Both the position numbers and the translations under genes were made by a program. The notes beneath the pieces are model-generated. The model was not told the origin of the DNA. It saw only the letters and a program-made list of their open reading frames with translations, and searched no databases. DNA of 64,000 nt from Bradyrhizobium lablabi (GTDB lineage Bacteria > Pseudomonadota > Alphaproteobacteria > Rhizobiales > Xanthobacteraceae), in NCBI RefSeq assembly GCF_001440475.1, contig NZ_LLYB01000134.1, positions 24,353 to 88,352 on the forward strand, read 5' to 3'. This document shows positions 51,048-59,151 of this stretch, piece by piece; position 1 is the first letter of the stretch, and each line of letters begins with the position of its first letter.

Positions 51048-52664
51048 TCACGTCCTGTCCGGGATCTGTCTTGGGAGTATGATCCTTACGTCAGTCCCCT
51101 CCCCGGGTTCGCTACTCAAGCGAAGCTGGCCGCCCAGGCGATCCGTCACCACGCTATAGACGATATGCAGGCCGAGACCAGTGCCGCCCTGGTGGCGGCG
51201 GGTGGTAAAGAACGGATCGAACGCCTGCCGCCTGACGTCCGGGCTCATGCCGCAGCCGTCATCACTAAAGATGATCTCGACATCACTGTTGCCGCATGCA
51301 CTCACCTTGATCGCAATTTTTCCCTGCCGGCCGTCCGGAAACGCATGTGCGATCGAGTTGAGGAAAAGGTTGGTCAGCACCTGCCCGTAGGAGCCGGGAT
51401 AGCTGCTGATCGAAAGGTCCTGCTCGCACTCGACGTTCAGCGTCACGCCGTGCTTTGGCAGAGCCGGTCGTAAGCCCGTGGCGACCTGCTCGGTGAGATC
51501 GCCGAGGTCGAACGACCGAAGCTCCGAATTGTTGCGGTCGGAGGCCACCTGCTTGAACGACTGGATCAATTCGGCCGCACGGTTCAGGCTCTCCTGAAGC
51601 TGCGCAGAGCCGTTGCGCACTGCGTCCACAAACTCGTTGAGGCTCGATCGCTTGAGCGTTCCCTGCGCCGTTTCCGCGGCAAACAACCGGCTTTTGCGCT
51701 CCAGCGATGACGCGACCGTGAGACTGGTGCCGAGCGGATTGTTGATTTCGTGCGCGACGCCGGCGACCAGCCGGCCGAGCGCTGCAAGCTTTTCCGCCTC
51801 GATCAGCCAGTTCTGAGTCTCGCGCAGATTTTGCAACGCGGCTTCGGCCGCATCCCTGGCCCGACGCACTTCCCGCTCGCTGCGCTGGCGTTCGCTGATG
51901 TCGATATGGGTGCCGATCCAGCCATAGACCACGCCGTGGGGATCGCGCAGCGGAACGACGCGCGTCAGAAACGGACGATACTCGCCGTCCTTGCCGAGCA
52001 GCGACAGCTCCGACTCCAGGGCGGTGCCGGTTGCCAATGCCTCGGTCCAGCGATTGCCAAGCACCGTGTGCCAGGCATGCGGATCGATCTCGCCGGCGGG
52101 CCTGCCCGTGTATTCATACCAATGACTGTTGAGCCAGTAGATCGCGCCATCGGCGTGCGTCATCCACACCAGTTGCGGAATCGAATCCGCCAGCGTGTGG
52201 AACTGGCGTTCGCTGGCCCTCAGCGCGGCCTCGGCGCGCTTGCGCTCGGTGATCTCCTCGGCGGCGACGTTGACGCCGACGATCTCACCGTCCGCGTTGC
52301 GATGCGGATGCCAATAGGTGACCCAGAACCGCTCATCGGTCTGGTCGGCGCGTTGGCCGGCCACCTCGATGCCGGTGACGGGATCGCCGGTGCGCATGAT
52401 TGACTGCACGATGCCTTCGACCGCGTCCGCCAGCGCCGGTACGCAATCCCGCACATAGCGGCCAAGATGATCCTCAACTGATATGCCGCAGATATCGGTC
52501 AGGCGCTGGTTGATCTGTAGGTAGCGGCAGTCAGGCGACAGGAACGCAAGGCCGATTGGCGCAGCGTCGTAGATCGATTGCAGGGTCGGCTGCCGCTGAT
52601 CGAACACCTCGTCTGAAAAGCGCGGCGGTACGCCGGTCGTGATTGAGGATTGATATGGTGTCAT
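51048..52664 (-). CDS. Soluble PAS-PAS sensor histidine kinase
   Basis: The 538-residue protein has no membrane helices. Two PAS/PAC modules (about 28-145 ending VAAEEITERKRAE, and 150-270 ending GTHIDISERQRSE) are followed by a HisKA motif VAGVAHEINNPLGT (His near 310) and an ATPase domain with LTNLFLNSIAHAF, DDGCGMS and GTGLGLHIV. The sensed signal is unknown. No response regulator lies nearby, so its partner is elsewhere. The ATG at 52664 overlaps the stop of a small possible ORF upstream. Confidence 0.9.
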   Translation of the reverse strand: MTPYQSSITTGVPPRFSDEVFDQRQPTLQSIYDAAPIGLAFLSPDCRYLQINQRLTDICGISVEDHLGRYVRDCVPALADAVEGIVQSIMRTGDPVTGIEVAGQRADQTDERFWVTYWHPHRNADGEIVGVNVAAEEITERKRAEAALRASERQFHTLADSIPQLVWMTHADGAIYWLNSHWYEYTGRPAGEIDPHAWHTVLGNRWTEALATGTALESELSLLGKDGEYRPFLTRVVPLRDPHGVVYGWIGTHIDISERQRSEREVRRARDAAEAALQNLRETQNWLIEAEKLAALGRLVAGVAHEINNPLGTSLTVASSLERKSRLFAAETAQGTLKRSSLNEFVDAVRNGSAQLQESLNRAAELIQSFKQVASDRNNSELRSFDLGDLTEQVATGLRPALPKHGVTLNVECEQDLSISSYPGSYGQVLTNLFLNSIAHAFPDGRQGKIAIKVSACGNSDVEIIFSDDGCGMSPDVRRQAFDPFFTTRRHQGGTGLGLHIVYSVVTDRLGGQLRLSSEPGEGTDVRIILPRQIPDRT

Positions 52665-52921
52665 CGGCTGCTATCGGCTTCCATCGCCAATCCTCCCGCG
52701 CACGACACAACTAAATCCGGTACGTTTGTAGAGGTATTGATCGCTTCGGCATGTGTGCCGCCGGGGATCCGGATCAAGTCGCCGACCGTCTCGTCTGCCG
52801 GCGGTAGATCGAACCGGTCCGTATCGGGCGACGAGACGGTTATCTGCGGGATTGAACGCGTCAAAAAAGTGGCGTGCAATACACAGTAACCCGGACTTGC
52901 GTGGAATCGGTCCGGAACCAC
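52661..52921 (-). CDS. Possible small ORF coupled to the PAS kinase
   Basis: A GTG-initiated frame of 86 codons ends with TGA overlapping the kinase ATG (ATGA). The product would contain DETVGDLIRIPGGTHAEAIN and no recognised motif. Third-position GC is lower than in neighbouring genes and no ribosome binding site is evident, so it may be leader sequence only. Confidence 0.25.
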   Translation of the reverse strand: MVPDRFHASPGYCVLHATFLTRSIPQITVSSPDTDRFDLPPADETVGDLIRIPGGTHAEAINTSTNVPDLVVSCAGGLAMEADSSR

Positions 52922-53030
52922 TACATGTTGGGTGCCGGCAGGCCCGGTGTGGTGCCCACCGCGGTCGCCGCAATGACGGTGTCGAGCGCGGCAGGGAGCG
53001 CAAAGCCAGCGGGTCTACCCATCGCGCGCG
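52665..53030. other. Intergenic region, 366 bp
   Basis: It holds the upstream region of the PAS kinase gene on the minus strand and the 3' side of the M20 peptidase gene. Apart from the doubtful small ORF at 52661-52921, nothing was recognised. No terminator hairpin is obvious after the peptidase stop. Confidence 0.4.
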
Positions 53031-54431
53031 CTACTTCGCTTCTGCGAGTGCTCCCAAAATCCGCGCCCAGGAGCGGATGCCCTTGTGGAAGCTCTTGAGG
53101 TCATACTTCTCGTTCGGCGAATGGATGTTGTCGTCGTCGAGGCCGAAGCCGATCAGCAGGCTGTCGAGGCCGAGCGTGCGCTTGAAATCCGCGACGATCG
53201 GGATCGAGGCGCCGGAGCCGACCAAGAGCGCCTCCTTGCCCCATTCCTCGGTCAACGCGCGCTTGGCAGCTGCCAGCGGCTTCATGTTCCAGTCGAGCGC
53301 GATGGCCGCCCCACTGGAGTGCTCGGTGAAGACGGCCTTGCAGTCACCCGGAAGCCGCGCGGTGACATAGTCGCGGAACGCTTTCTTGATCTTCTGCGGA
53401 TCCTGGCCTTCGACCAGACGGAAGGAGATCTTTGCGGAAGCTTCCGCCGGGATCACGGTTTTCGAGCCCTCGCCGGTATAGCCGCCGATGATGCCGTTGA
53501 TGTCGCAGGTCGGGCGCGAGGACACCTGCTCGATCAGCAGCCGATCCTTTTCGCCGGCAGGGATCGAGAGGCCGATTGGCTTCAGGAACGACTCCGGCGT
53601 GAGGTTCAGGTTCTTCCACTGCGCCAGGATATCCGACGGCAGATCCTTCACGCCATCATAGAAGCCGGGAATGGTGATGCGGCCGTTGTCGTCAAACAGG
53701 CCGCCGAGGATGTTGGTCAGCACGCGGATCGGATTGCGCGCGCCGCCGCCGAACACTCCGGAATGCAGGTCGCGGTTGGCGGCCTTGATGGTGACCTCGT
53801 CATACATCAAGCCGCGCAGCGAGGTTGTGATGGCGGGCGTGTTCGGGTCCCACATGCTGGTGTCGCAGACCAGCGCGAAGTCGGCCTTCAACTCATCCTT
53901 GATCGCCTCCATGAACGGCACGAAATTCTTCGAACCGACTTCTTCTTCGCCTTCGATCAGGATCGTGACATCGACCGGCAACGATCCCGTCACCTTCTTC
54001 CAGGCCCGGCAAGCCTCGACGAAGGTCATCAACTGGCCCTTGTCGTCCTCCGCGCCGCGCGCCACGATGACCTTGCGGCCGTCGGCGTGATCGGTGACGA
54101 CAGGCTCGAACGGCGGACGGTGCCACAGATTGAGCGGATCGACCGGCTGCACGTCATAGTGGCCGTAGAACAGGACGTGCGGCCGGCCATCGGTGCTGCC
54201 ATTGGCCTTAGCTACGATCGCGGGATGCCCCGCCGTCGGCCTCACCTCGGCGTTGAAGCCGAGCGTGGCAATATCCTTCGCAAGATGATCGGCCGCCGCC
54301 TTGCAATCGCCGGCGAAGGCCGGATCGGCCGAGATCGACTTGATCCGCAGCAGCGCGAACAACCGCTCGAGGCTGTTGTCGAAATCGGCGTCGATATGAT
54401 CGAGAACCGGCTGGATCTTGGCGTTGGACAT
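53031..54431 (-). CDS. M20-family peptidase / dipeptidase
   Basis: The 466-residue zinc peptidase has metal ligands in LFYGHYDVQPVD (His, Asp), the bridging residue in ARGAEDDKGQ, the catalytic Glu in ILIEGEEEVGS, and further ligands in VCDTSMWD and NIHSPNEKYD near the C terminus. The insert of about 120 residues (dimerisation domain) is present. It resembles CNDP/PepV-like cytosolic dipeptidases. It stands upstream of the PAS kinase, and a 60-base gap separates it from the HerA-like gene on the same strand, so co-transcription with that gene is possible. Confidence 0.93.
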   Translation of the reverse strand: MSNAKIQPVLDHIDADFDNSLERLFALLRIKSISADPAFAGDCKAAADHLAKDIATLGFNAEVRPTAGHPAIVAKANGSTDGRPHVLFYGHYDVQPVDPLNLWHRPPFEPVVTDHADGRKVIVARGAEDDKGQLMTFVEACRAWKKVTGSLPVDVTILIEGEEEVGSKNFVPFMEAIKDELKADFALVCDTSMWDPNTPAITTSLRGLMYDEVTIKAANRDLHSGVFGGGARNPIRVLTNILGGLFDDNGRITIPGFYDGVKDLPSDILAQWKNLNLTPESFLKPIGLSIPAGEKDRLLIEQVSSRPTCDINGIIGGYTGEGSKTVIPAEASAKISFRLVEGQDPQKIKKAFRDYVTARLPGDCKAVFTEHSSGAAIALDWNMKPLAAAKRALTEEWGKEALLVGSGASIPIVADFKRTLGLDSLLIGFGLDDDNIHSPNEKYDLKSFHKGIRSWARILGALAEAK

Positions 54432-54491
54432 GGCTGATTATCCCTGGCTGTGAGCCTTGTTATTGACGTCAAGTTGTAGCTTGCCGTGGCC

Positions 54492-56117
54492 TTACCGCCG
54501 CAGCAATCCGCCCAGCGCGCCGCGCACCAGCGCGCGTCCGACTGAACTGCCGAGCGATCCGCCCACCGATTTGCCGAGATCGGCGACGATGCCGCCGACC
54601 ACCTTGTTGGTAACCGAACGCGTGACATCGCGCGCGATGACCTGGCCGGTCGAGAGCCGGCCACGCTTGACATTGGTACCGAAGATCGTGCCGACGATCG
54701 AGCCGATCTGTCCGAGAACGCCGCCGCCCTGGCCATCCGCAGGCGCCGCCGTGTCGGCCACGCGCTTTTGCAGCATCTCATAGGCGGATTCGGCGTCGAT
54801 CGCGGTGTCGTATTTGCCCTTGAACGGGCTCTTGCTCATGATCGCCTTGCGCTCTTCCGGTGTTATCGGCCCGATCCGTGCGGTCGGCGGCCGGATCATC
54901 ACGCGCTCGACCATGGTCGGCGTGCCGCCGCCTTCGAGGAACGACACCAGCGCCTCGCCCTTGCCGAGTTCCATGATGACGCGGGCGGTATCGAGCTTCG
55001 GGTTCGGCCGAAATGTCTCCGCCGCCGCTTTCACCGCTTTCTGATCGCGAGGCGTAAAGGCGCGCAACGCGTGCTGCACGCGGCCGCCCAACTGGGCCAG
55101 CACCTTGTCCGGCACGTCGATCGGATTCTGCGTGACGAAGTAGACGCCAACGCCCTTGGAACGGATCAGGCGCACCACCTGCTCGATCTTGTCCATCAGC
55201 GCATCCGGCGCATCGTCGAACAACAGATGCGCCTCGTCGAAGAAGAACACCAGTTTCGGCTTCGCCAGATCACCGGCTTCCGGCAATTCCTCGAACAGCT
55301 CCGACAGCATCCACAGCAGGAAGGTGGCATATAGCTTCGGGCTCTGCATCAATTTGTCGGCGACCAGGATGTTGACCACGCCGCGGCCGTCGCTGTCGGT
55401 CTTCATGAAGTCCTTCAGCGTCAGCGCCGGCTCGCCAAAGAATTTCGTTGCGCCCTGGTTTTCCAGCACCAGGAGCTGACGCTGAATGGTTCCGACCGTT
55501 GCCTTGCTGACATTGCCGTAGCTCTGCGCGGCCTTTCGAAGCGCGGCCTTGAGCTCCTCGTTGTCGTCAGGATCGTCGTCCGCAGCGGCTGCCTTCTTGG
55601 CGACCGGCGCGATCGCATCCAACAGCGACCGCAGATCCTTCATGTCGATCAGCGTCAGGCCGTTTTCATCCGCCACACGGAATGCGACGTTGAGAACGCC
55701 TTCCTGCACGTCGTTCAGGTCGAGCATCCGCGACAGCAATAGCGGCCCCATTTCCGTGACCGTGGCGCGAACCGGATGGCCCTGCTCGCCGAACACGTCC
55801 CAGAACACGGTCGAGAACTGATCGGGCTGGAAATTGAGGCCCATCTCTCCGGCGCGCTTGAGGATGAAGTCCTTTGCTTCGCCGACTTCGGCAATTCCGG
55901 ACAGGTCGCCCTTTATATCGGCGGCGAAAACGGGAACACCGGCGCGGGCAAAACCCTCCGCCATCACCTGCAGCGACACGGTCTTGCCGGTTCCGGTCGC
56001 TCCGGTGACAAGGCCGTGCCGATTGGCAAGCGCGAGCGTCAGCCAAGCCGTCTGTTCGCCCTTTCCGATAAAAATTTTCTCGTCGGTATCGGCGGTCTTG
56101 TTATCGGAGGTTACCAT
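54492..56117 (-). CDS. HerA-like ATPase, DUF853 family
   Basis: The 541-residue AAA+-type ATPase of the HerA/FtsK superfamily has Walker A GATGTGKTVSL (about 38-48), Walker B KLVFFFDEAHLL (about 290) and the downstream FVTQNPIDVPDKVLAQLGGRVQHALRAFTP region typical of DUF853 (YjgR-like). The C-terminal 80 residues are Gly/Val rich. The start is the ATG at 56117 after GAGG. E. coli YjgR-type proteins have unclear roles; a DNA-linked function is assumed from the fold. Confidence 0.92.
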   Translation of the reverse strand: MVTSDNKTADTDEKIFIGKGEQTAWLTLALANRHGLVTGATGTGKTVSLQVMAEGFARAGVPVFAADIKGDLSGIAEVGEAKDFILKRAGEMGLNFQPDQFSTVFWDVFGEQGHPVRATVTEMGPLLLSRMLDLNDVQEGVLNVAFRVADENGLTLIDMKDLRSLLDAIAPVAKKAAAADDDPDDNEELKAALRKAAQSYGNVSKATVGTIQRQLLVLENQGATKFFGEPALTLKDFMKTDSDGRGVVNILVADKLMQSPKLYATFLLWMLSELFEELPEAGDLAKPKLVFFFDEAHLLFDDAPDALMDKIEQVVRLIRSKGVGVYFVTQNPIDVPDKVLAQLGGRVQHALRAFTPRDQKAVKAAAETFRPNPKLDTARVIMELGKGEALVSFLEGGGTPTMVERVMIRPPTARIGPITPEERKAIMSKSPFKGKYDTAIDAESAYEMLQKRVADTAAPADGQGGGVLGQIGSIVGTIFGTNVKRGRLSTGQVIARDVTRSVTNKVVGGIVADLGKSVGGSLGSSVGRALVRGALGGLLRR

Positions 56118-56448
56118 CGCATCGCCTCTTCGCGCATCGGGAAGGTTTGGTTGGCAATCATATCGCATCCTGCCCGCCGATTGAAACCGTCGGGCGCCGC
56201 ATACGTTGCGCGTTCGCCTGCCTCGTCGCTCGGATCTCTCATACTTTTTTCCTGTCTCCGGCGGAGAAAACGGGAACGCAGCGCAGCAAGCTCGCGTGAA
56301 TCCAGCCTTTACTCTTGCATTGCTGCAACACTCAGCGAATCAAAATCATCTCGATGGGCGCGGTTGCTTGTATTTCAGATCGCAGGCGCTCAAGATCAAA
56401 AGACGAGCAGCAACCGGCAAAAGCCGGTTGTTGGGGACGGGGCAAATT
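56118..56448. other. Divergent intergenic region with a 5'-UTR hairpin
   Basis: The region separates the HerA-like gene (leftward) from a small ORF (rightward). A perfect palindrome caaccggc-aaaa-gccggttg (56411-56430) lies 18 bases before the ATG at 56449 and would form a stable hairpin in the 5' untranslated RNA close to the GGGG-type binding site. No gene was recognised. Confidence 0.6.
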
Positions 56449-56814
56449 ATGGACGAACTGATTGGGCGGCTGGCCTCGAAGGCCGGCATCGATAGTGTTG
56501 TCGCTGAAAAAACCATCGGCATCGTTCTGGGTTTTCTCCGCAATGAGGGGCCCTCCGACAAGGTTCAGGCTCTGATTGACCAAATTCCAGGCGCCGAAGC
56601 TGCAATTGCGGCTTCCAGCAGCAATGGCGGATTCGCGCGGCTGTTGGGCGGAGGCTTGATGGCGGTTGGCACCAGGCTGATGGCGCTGGGTCTGGGCATG
56701 AACGAGATTCAGAACGTGGCACGTGAACTTTTCAGGTTCGGTCGCGACAAAATCGGAGCGGATCAAATGAGCGAAATCATTTCAGGGACGCCGGGCCTCA
56801 GCCAGTTCGCATAG
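56449..56814 (+). CDS. Small helical hypothetical protein (DUF2267/DUF2780-like)
   Basis: The 121-residue protein begins MDELIGRLASKAGIDSVVAEKT and continues with GFLRNEGPSDKVQALIDQIPG, then a Gly-rich helix (LLGGGLMAVGTRLMALGLGM). It resembles small helical proteins of the DUF2267 or DUF2780 type; I cannot decide which. The ATG at 56449 follows TTGGGGACGGGG. Fifty-five bases separate it from the DUF4332 gene. Confidence 0.65.
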   Translation: MDELIGRLASKAGIDSVVAEKTIGIVLGFLRNEGPSDKVQALIDQIPGAEAAIAASSSNGGFARLLGGGLMAVGTRLMALGLGMNEIQNVARELFRFGRDKIGADQMSEIISGTPGLSQFA

Positions 56815-56869
56815 TCAGCAGCTTGGTGAGCATATTCAGCCCGGACATAGTCTTTTTTCATCTGGTATC

Positions 56870-57277
56870 ATGACTTATCCTCTTTCCGAGATCGACGGCC
56901 TGACCGCCTACTCTGCCTCGAAACTGAAATCGTTGGGCATTCGCACCACCGATGCGCTGCTGGAAGCCGCCCGCACGATGAAGGGCCGCAAGGCACTGGC
57001 GGCGAAGACCGGCATCAGCGAACAGCAACTGCTGGAATGGGCCAATTTTTCCGACTACATGCGCATTCCCGGAATGGGCAAGGCCAAGGTTGGTCTGGTG
57101 CGCGCGGCCGGCGTCACCACCGTGCGTGAGCTCGCCCACCGCAATCCGGCGCGGCTGGCCCAGAACATGAAAGACGTCAACACAAAGCGTAAACTCGTCC
57201 GGGTTCTGCCTTCCGAACGATCGGTCGAGCAACTGATCGAGCAGGCGCGCAAGCTTGCGCCGAAGATCAGCTACTGA
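56870..57277 (+). CDS. DUF4332 helix-hairpin-helix protein
   Basis: The 135-residue protein is composed of helix-hairpin-helix-like repeats (IDGLTAYSASKLKSLGIRTT; MRIPGMGKAKVGLVRAAGVT), the DUF4332 pattern, usually related to DNA binding. Function is unknown. The start at 56870 gives MTYPLSEIDGL. folP starts 74 bases after its stop on the same strand. Confidence 0.85.
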   Translation: MTYPLSEIDGLTAYSASKLKSLGIRTTDALLEAARTMKGRKALAAKTGISEQQLLEWANFSDYMRIPGMGKAKVGLVRAAGVTTVRELAHRNPARLAQNMKDVNTKRKLVRVLPSERSVEQLIEQARKLAPKISY

Positions 57278-57350
57278 GCCCGCCCCGGCCGGCCCGCGGG
57301 CACAGCTCTCACACCTTGACTCCCCGGCGCGGACCGCGCAAAGCGACCGC

Positions 57351-58208
57351 ATGACCGCAGCCAAGCCCAGATCAACCGCCGCAACCGGTCCGGCCGGTCA
57401 TCCGGTGCTGCCCGCGCTGCTGTCCAGGCCCTATCCGGCGGTGATGGGCGTACTGAACGTAACGCCGGATTCATTCTCGGACGGCGGGCAATTCGCGGCC
57501 CCCGAGCAGGCGCTGGCCCAGGCCCGGCAGATGATCGCCGAGGGCGCCGACATCATCGACATCGGCGCGGAATCCACCCGGCCCTATGGATCGGAACCGA
57601 TCCCGGCGGAAGAAGAATTGAAGCGCCTGCAGCCGGTGCTATCAGACGTCGTGGCGCTCGGCATTCCCGTGTCGATCGACAGCATGAAATCGGCCGTCGT
57701 CGCCTGGGCGCTCGATCAGGGCGCCGCCATCGCCAACGATGTCTGGGGCCTGCAGCGCGATTCCGGCATGGCGGGCCTCGTCGCCGAGCGCCGCGTGCCC
57801 GTCATCATCATGCACAACCGCGACAGCGCCGATCCCGCCATCGACATCATGCAGGATATCGCTGATTTCTTCGCGCGTTCGCTCGATATCGCCGCCAAAC
57901 GCCGCATTTCGCCTGACAGAATCGTGCTCGACCCCGGCATCGGCTTCGGCAAGACACCAGAGCAGAGCATGACCGCGCTGGCGCGGCTCGGCGAGTTGCA
58001 ATCGTTCGGGCTGCCGCTCTTGGTCGGCGCCTCGCGCAAACGTTTCATCAGCACGGTGACGCCGTCGGAGCCGTATCAGCGCCTCGGCGGTTCGATTGCC
58101 GCGCATCTGCTGGCGGCGCAGAACGGCGCGCGGATCATCCGGGCGCACGACGTCGCGGAAACGGTACAGGCGCTGCGGGTCGCGGCGGCAATCAGGGAAC
58201 GGGCATGA
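57351..58208 (+). CDS. folP: Dihydropteroate synthase FolP
   Basis: FolP joins p-aminobenzoate to the pterin diphosphate in folate synthesis and is the sulfonamide target. The 285-residue TIM-barrel protein shows GVLNVTPDSFSDGG, DIGAESTRP, ANDVWGL, VLDPGIGFGKT and LVGASRKRF, all expected motifs. The ATG at 57351 gives a normal N terminus; an upstream frame extension overlaps the DUF4332 gene and is rejected. It overlaps folB by four bases (ATGA). Confidence 0.97.
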   Translation: MTAAKPRSTAATGPAGHPVLPALLSRPYPAVMGVLNVTPDSFSDGGQFAAPEQALAQARQMIAEGADIIDIGAESTRPYGSEPIPAEEELKRLQPVLSDVVALGIPVSIDSMKSAVVAWALDQGAAIANDVWGLQRDSGMAGLVAERRVPVIIMHNRDSADPAIDIMQDIADFFARSLDIAAKRRISPDRIVLDPGIGFGKTPEQSMTALARLGELQSFGLPLLVGASRKRFISTVTPSEPYQRLGGSIAAHLLAAQNGARIIRAHDVAETVQALRVAAAIRERA

Positions 58209-58576
58209 GCGATACGATCTTCATCACCGGCCTCGTTACCCATGCCCGCCACGGCGTGATGGAGCACGAGACCAAAGTCGGGCAACGGTTCGTGATCGAC
58301 CTCGAACTCTCCATCGACTTGTCGGAATCCTCGCACTCCGATCGGCTGTCCGACACCGTGTCCTATGCCAGCGTGGTCGAGACTGCGACCGCTGCATTCA
58401 CGAATACCCATTACAAGCTTTTGGAGCGTGCGGCCGGTGCCGTTTCGGACGCGATCTTCGCGGCGTTCCCACGCGTCCATGCGGTCAAGGTCACGGTCCA
58501 CAAGCCGCATGCGCCGATTGCCGAGATCTTCGAGGATGTCGGCGTCGTGCTCGTACGCAAGCGGCCATCGCCCTGA
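58205..58576 (+). CDS. folB: Dihydroneopterin aldolase FolB
   Basis: FolB makes 6-hydroxymethyl-dihydropterin from dihydroneopterin. The 123-residue protein has the conserved HARHGVMEHETKVGQRFVIDL segment (in short pieces HARHGVME, GQRFVIDL), SDTVSYASVV and the C-terminal VHKPHAPI. It starts within the folP stop (ATGA) and is followed one base later by folK, so the three folate genes are tightly coupled. Confidence 0.95.
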   Translation: MSDTIFITGLVTHARHGVMEHETKVGQRFVIDLELSIDLSESSHSDRLSDTVSYASVVETATAAFTNTHYKLLERAAGAVSDAIFAAFPRVHAVKVTVHKPHAPIAEIFEDVGVVLVRKRPSP

Positions 58577-58577
58577 C

Positions 58578-59069
58578 ATGGCGGACGTGCTGATCGCGCT
58601 CGGCGGCAATGTCGGCGACGTCCGCACGACATTCAAGAAAGCCATCGCCAATATTTGCGGCATGACGCAGGCCGCCCTGCTCGCGCGCTCTTCCGATTAC
58701 ACAACCCCGCCCTGGGGCGAGGAAGACCAGGCGCCCTTCACCAACGCCGTCATCGAGATCGAGACCAGCCTCGATCCCCATGCGCTGCTGTTCACGCTGC
58801 ACAAGATCGAGAAGAGGTTCGGCCGCGATCGCGCCCACGAGACGCGCTGGGGGCCGCGCACCCTCGACCTCGACCTGATCGCCTATGACGATGTCCGGCT
58901 CGACAAGCCGGAACTGACGCTGCCGCATCCGCGGGCTTTGGAGCGCGCTTTCGTGCTGGTGCCGCTCGCCGAAATCGCGCCCGACCGCGTCATCGCGGGA
59001 CGCCGTGTCGCCGACGCGCTGGCGCGGCTTTCAACCGAGGGTATCCGGCGCCTGCCCGACCTCGATTGA
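58578..59069 (+). CDS. folK: HPPK, 2-amino-4-hydroxy-6-hydroxymethyldihydropteridine diphosphokinase FolK
   Basis: FolK activates the pterin with ATP before FolP acts. The 163-residue protein begins MADVLIALGGNVGD and contains PPWGEEDQAPFTNAV, FGRDRAHETRWGPRTLDLDL and PHPRALERAFVL, the family's substrate and Mg motifs. It starts one base after folB. The order folP-folB-folK covers three consecutive reactions of folate synthesis. Confidence 0.96.
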   Translation: MADVLIALGGNVGDVRTTFKKAIANICGMTQAALLARSSDYTTPPWGEEDQAPFTNAVIEIETSLDPHALLFTLHKIEKRFGRDRAHETRWGPRTLDLDLIAYDDVRLDKPELTLPHPRALERAFVLVPLAEIAPDRVIAGRRVADALARLSTEGIRRLPDLD

Positions 59070-59151
59070 CCCAAAACATCGTTTGGCTTGGCGGCCGCCC
59101 CGTGGCAATTTCCGGCCAAACAGAAGAGACGACCGAGGAACAATAGTCCGG

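Noticed and set aside
56206-56448. Upstream extension of the 121-aa ORF to an ATG at 56206
   Set aside because: The extension crosses a perfect hairpin and has no coding character. The ATG at 56449 has a good binding site.
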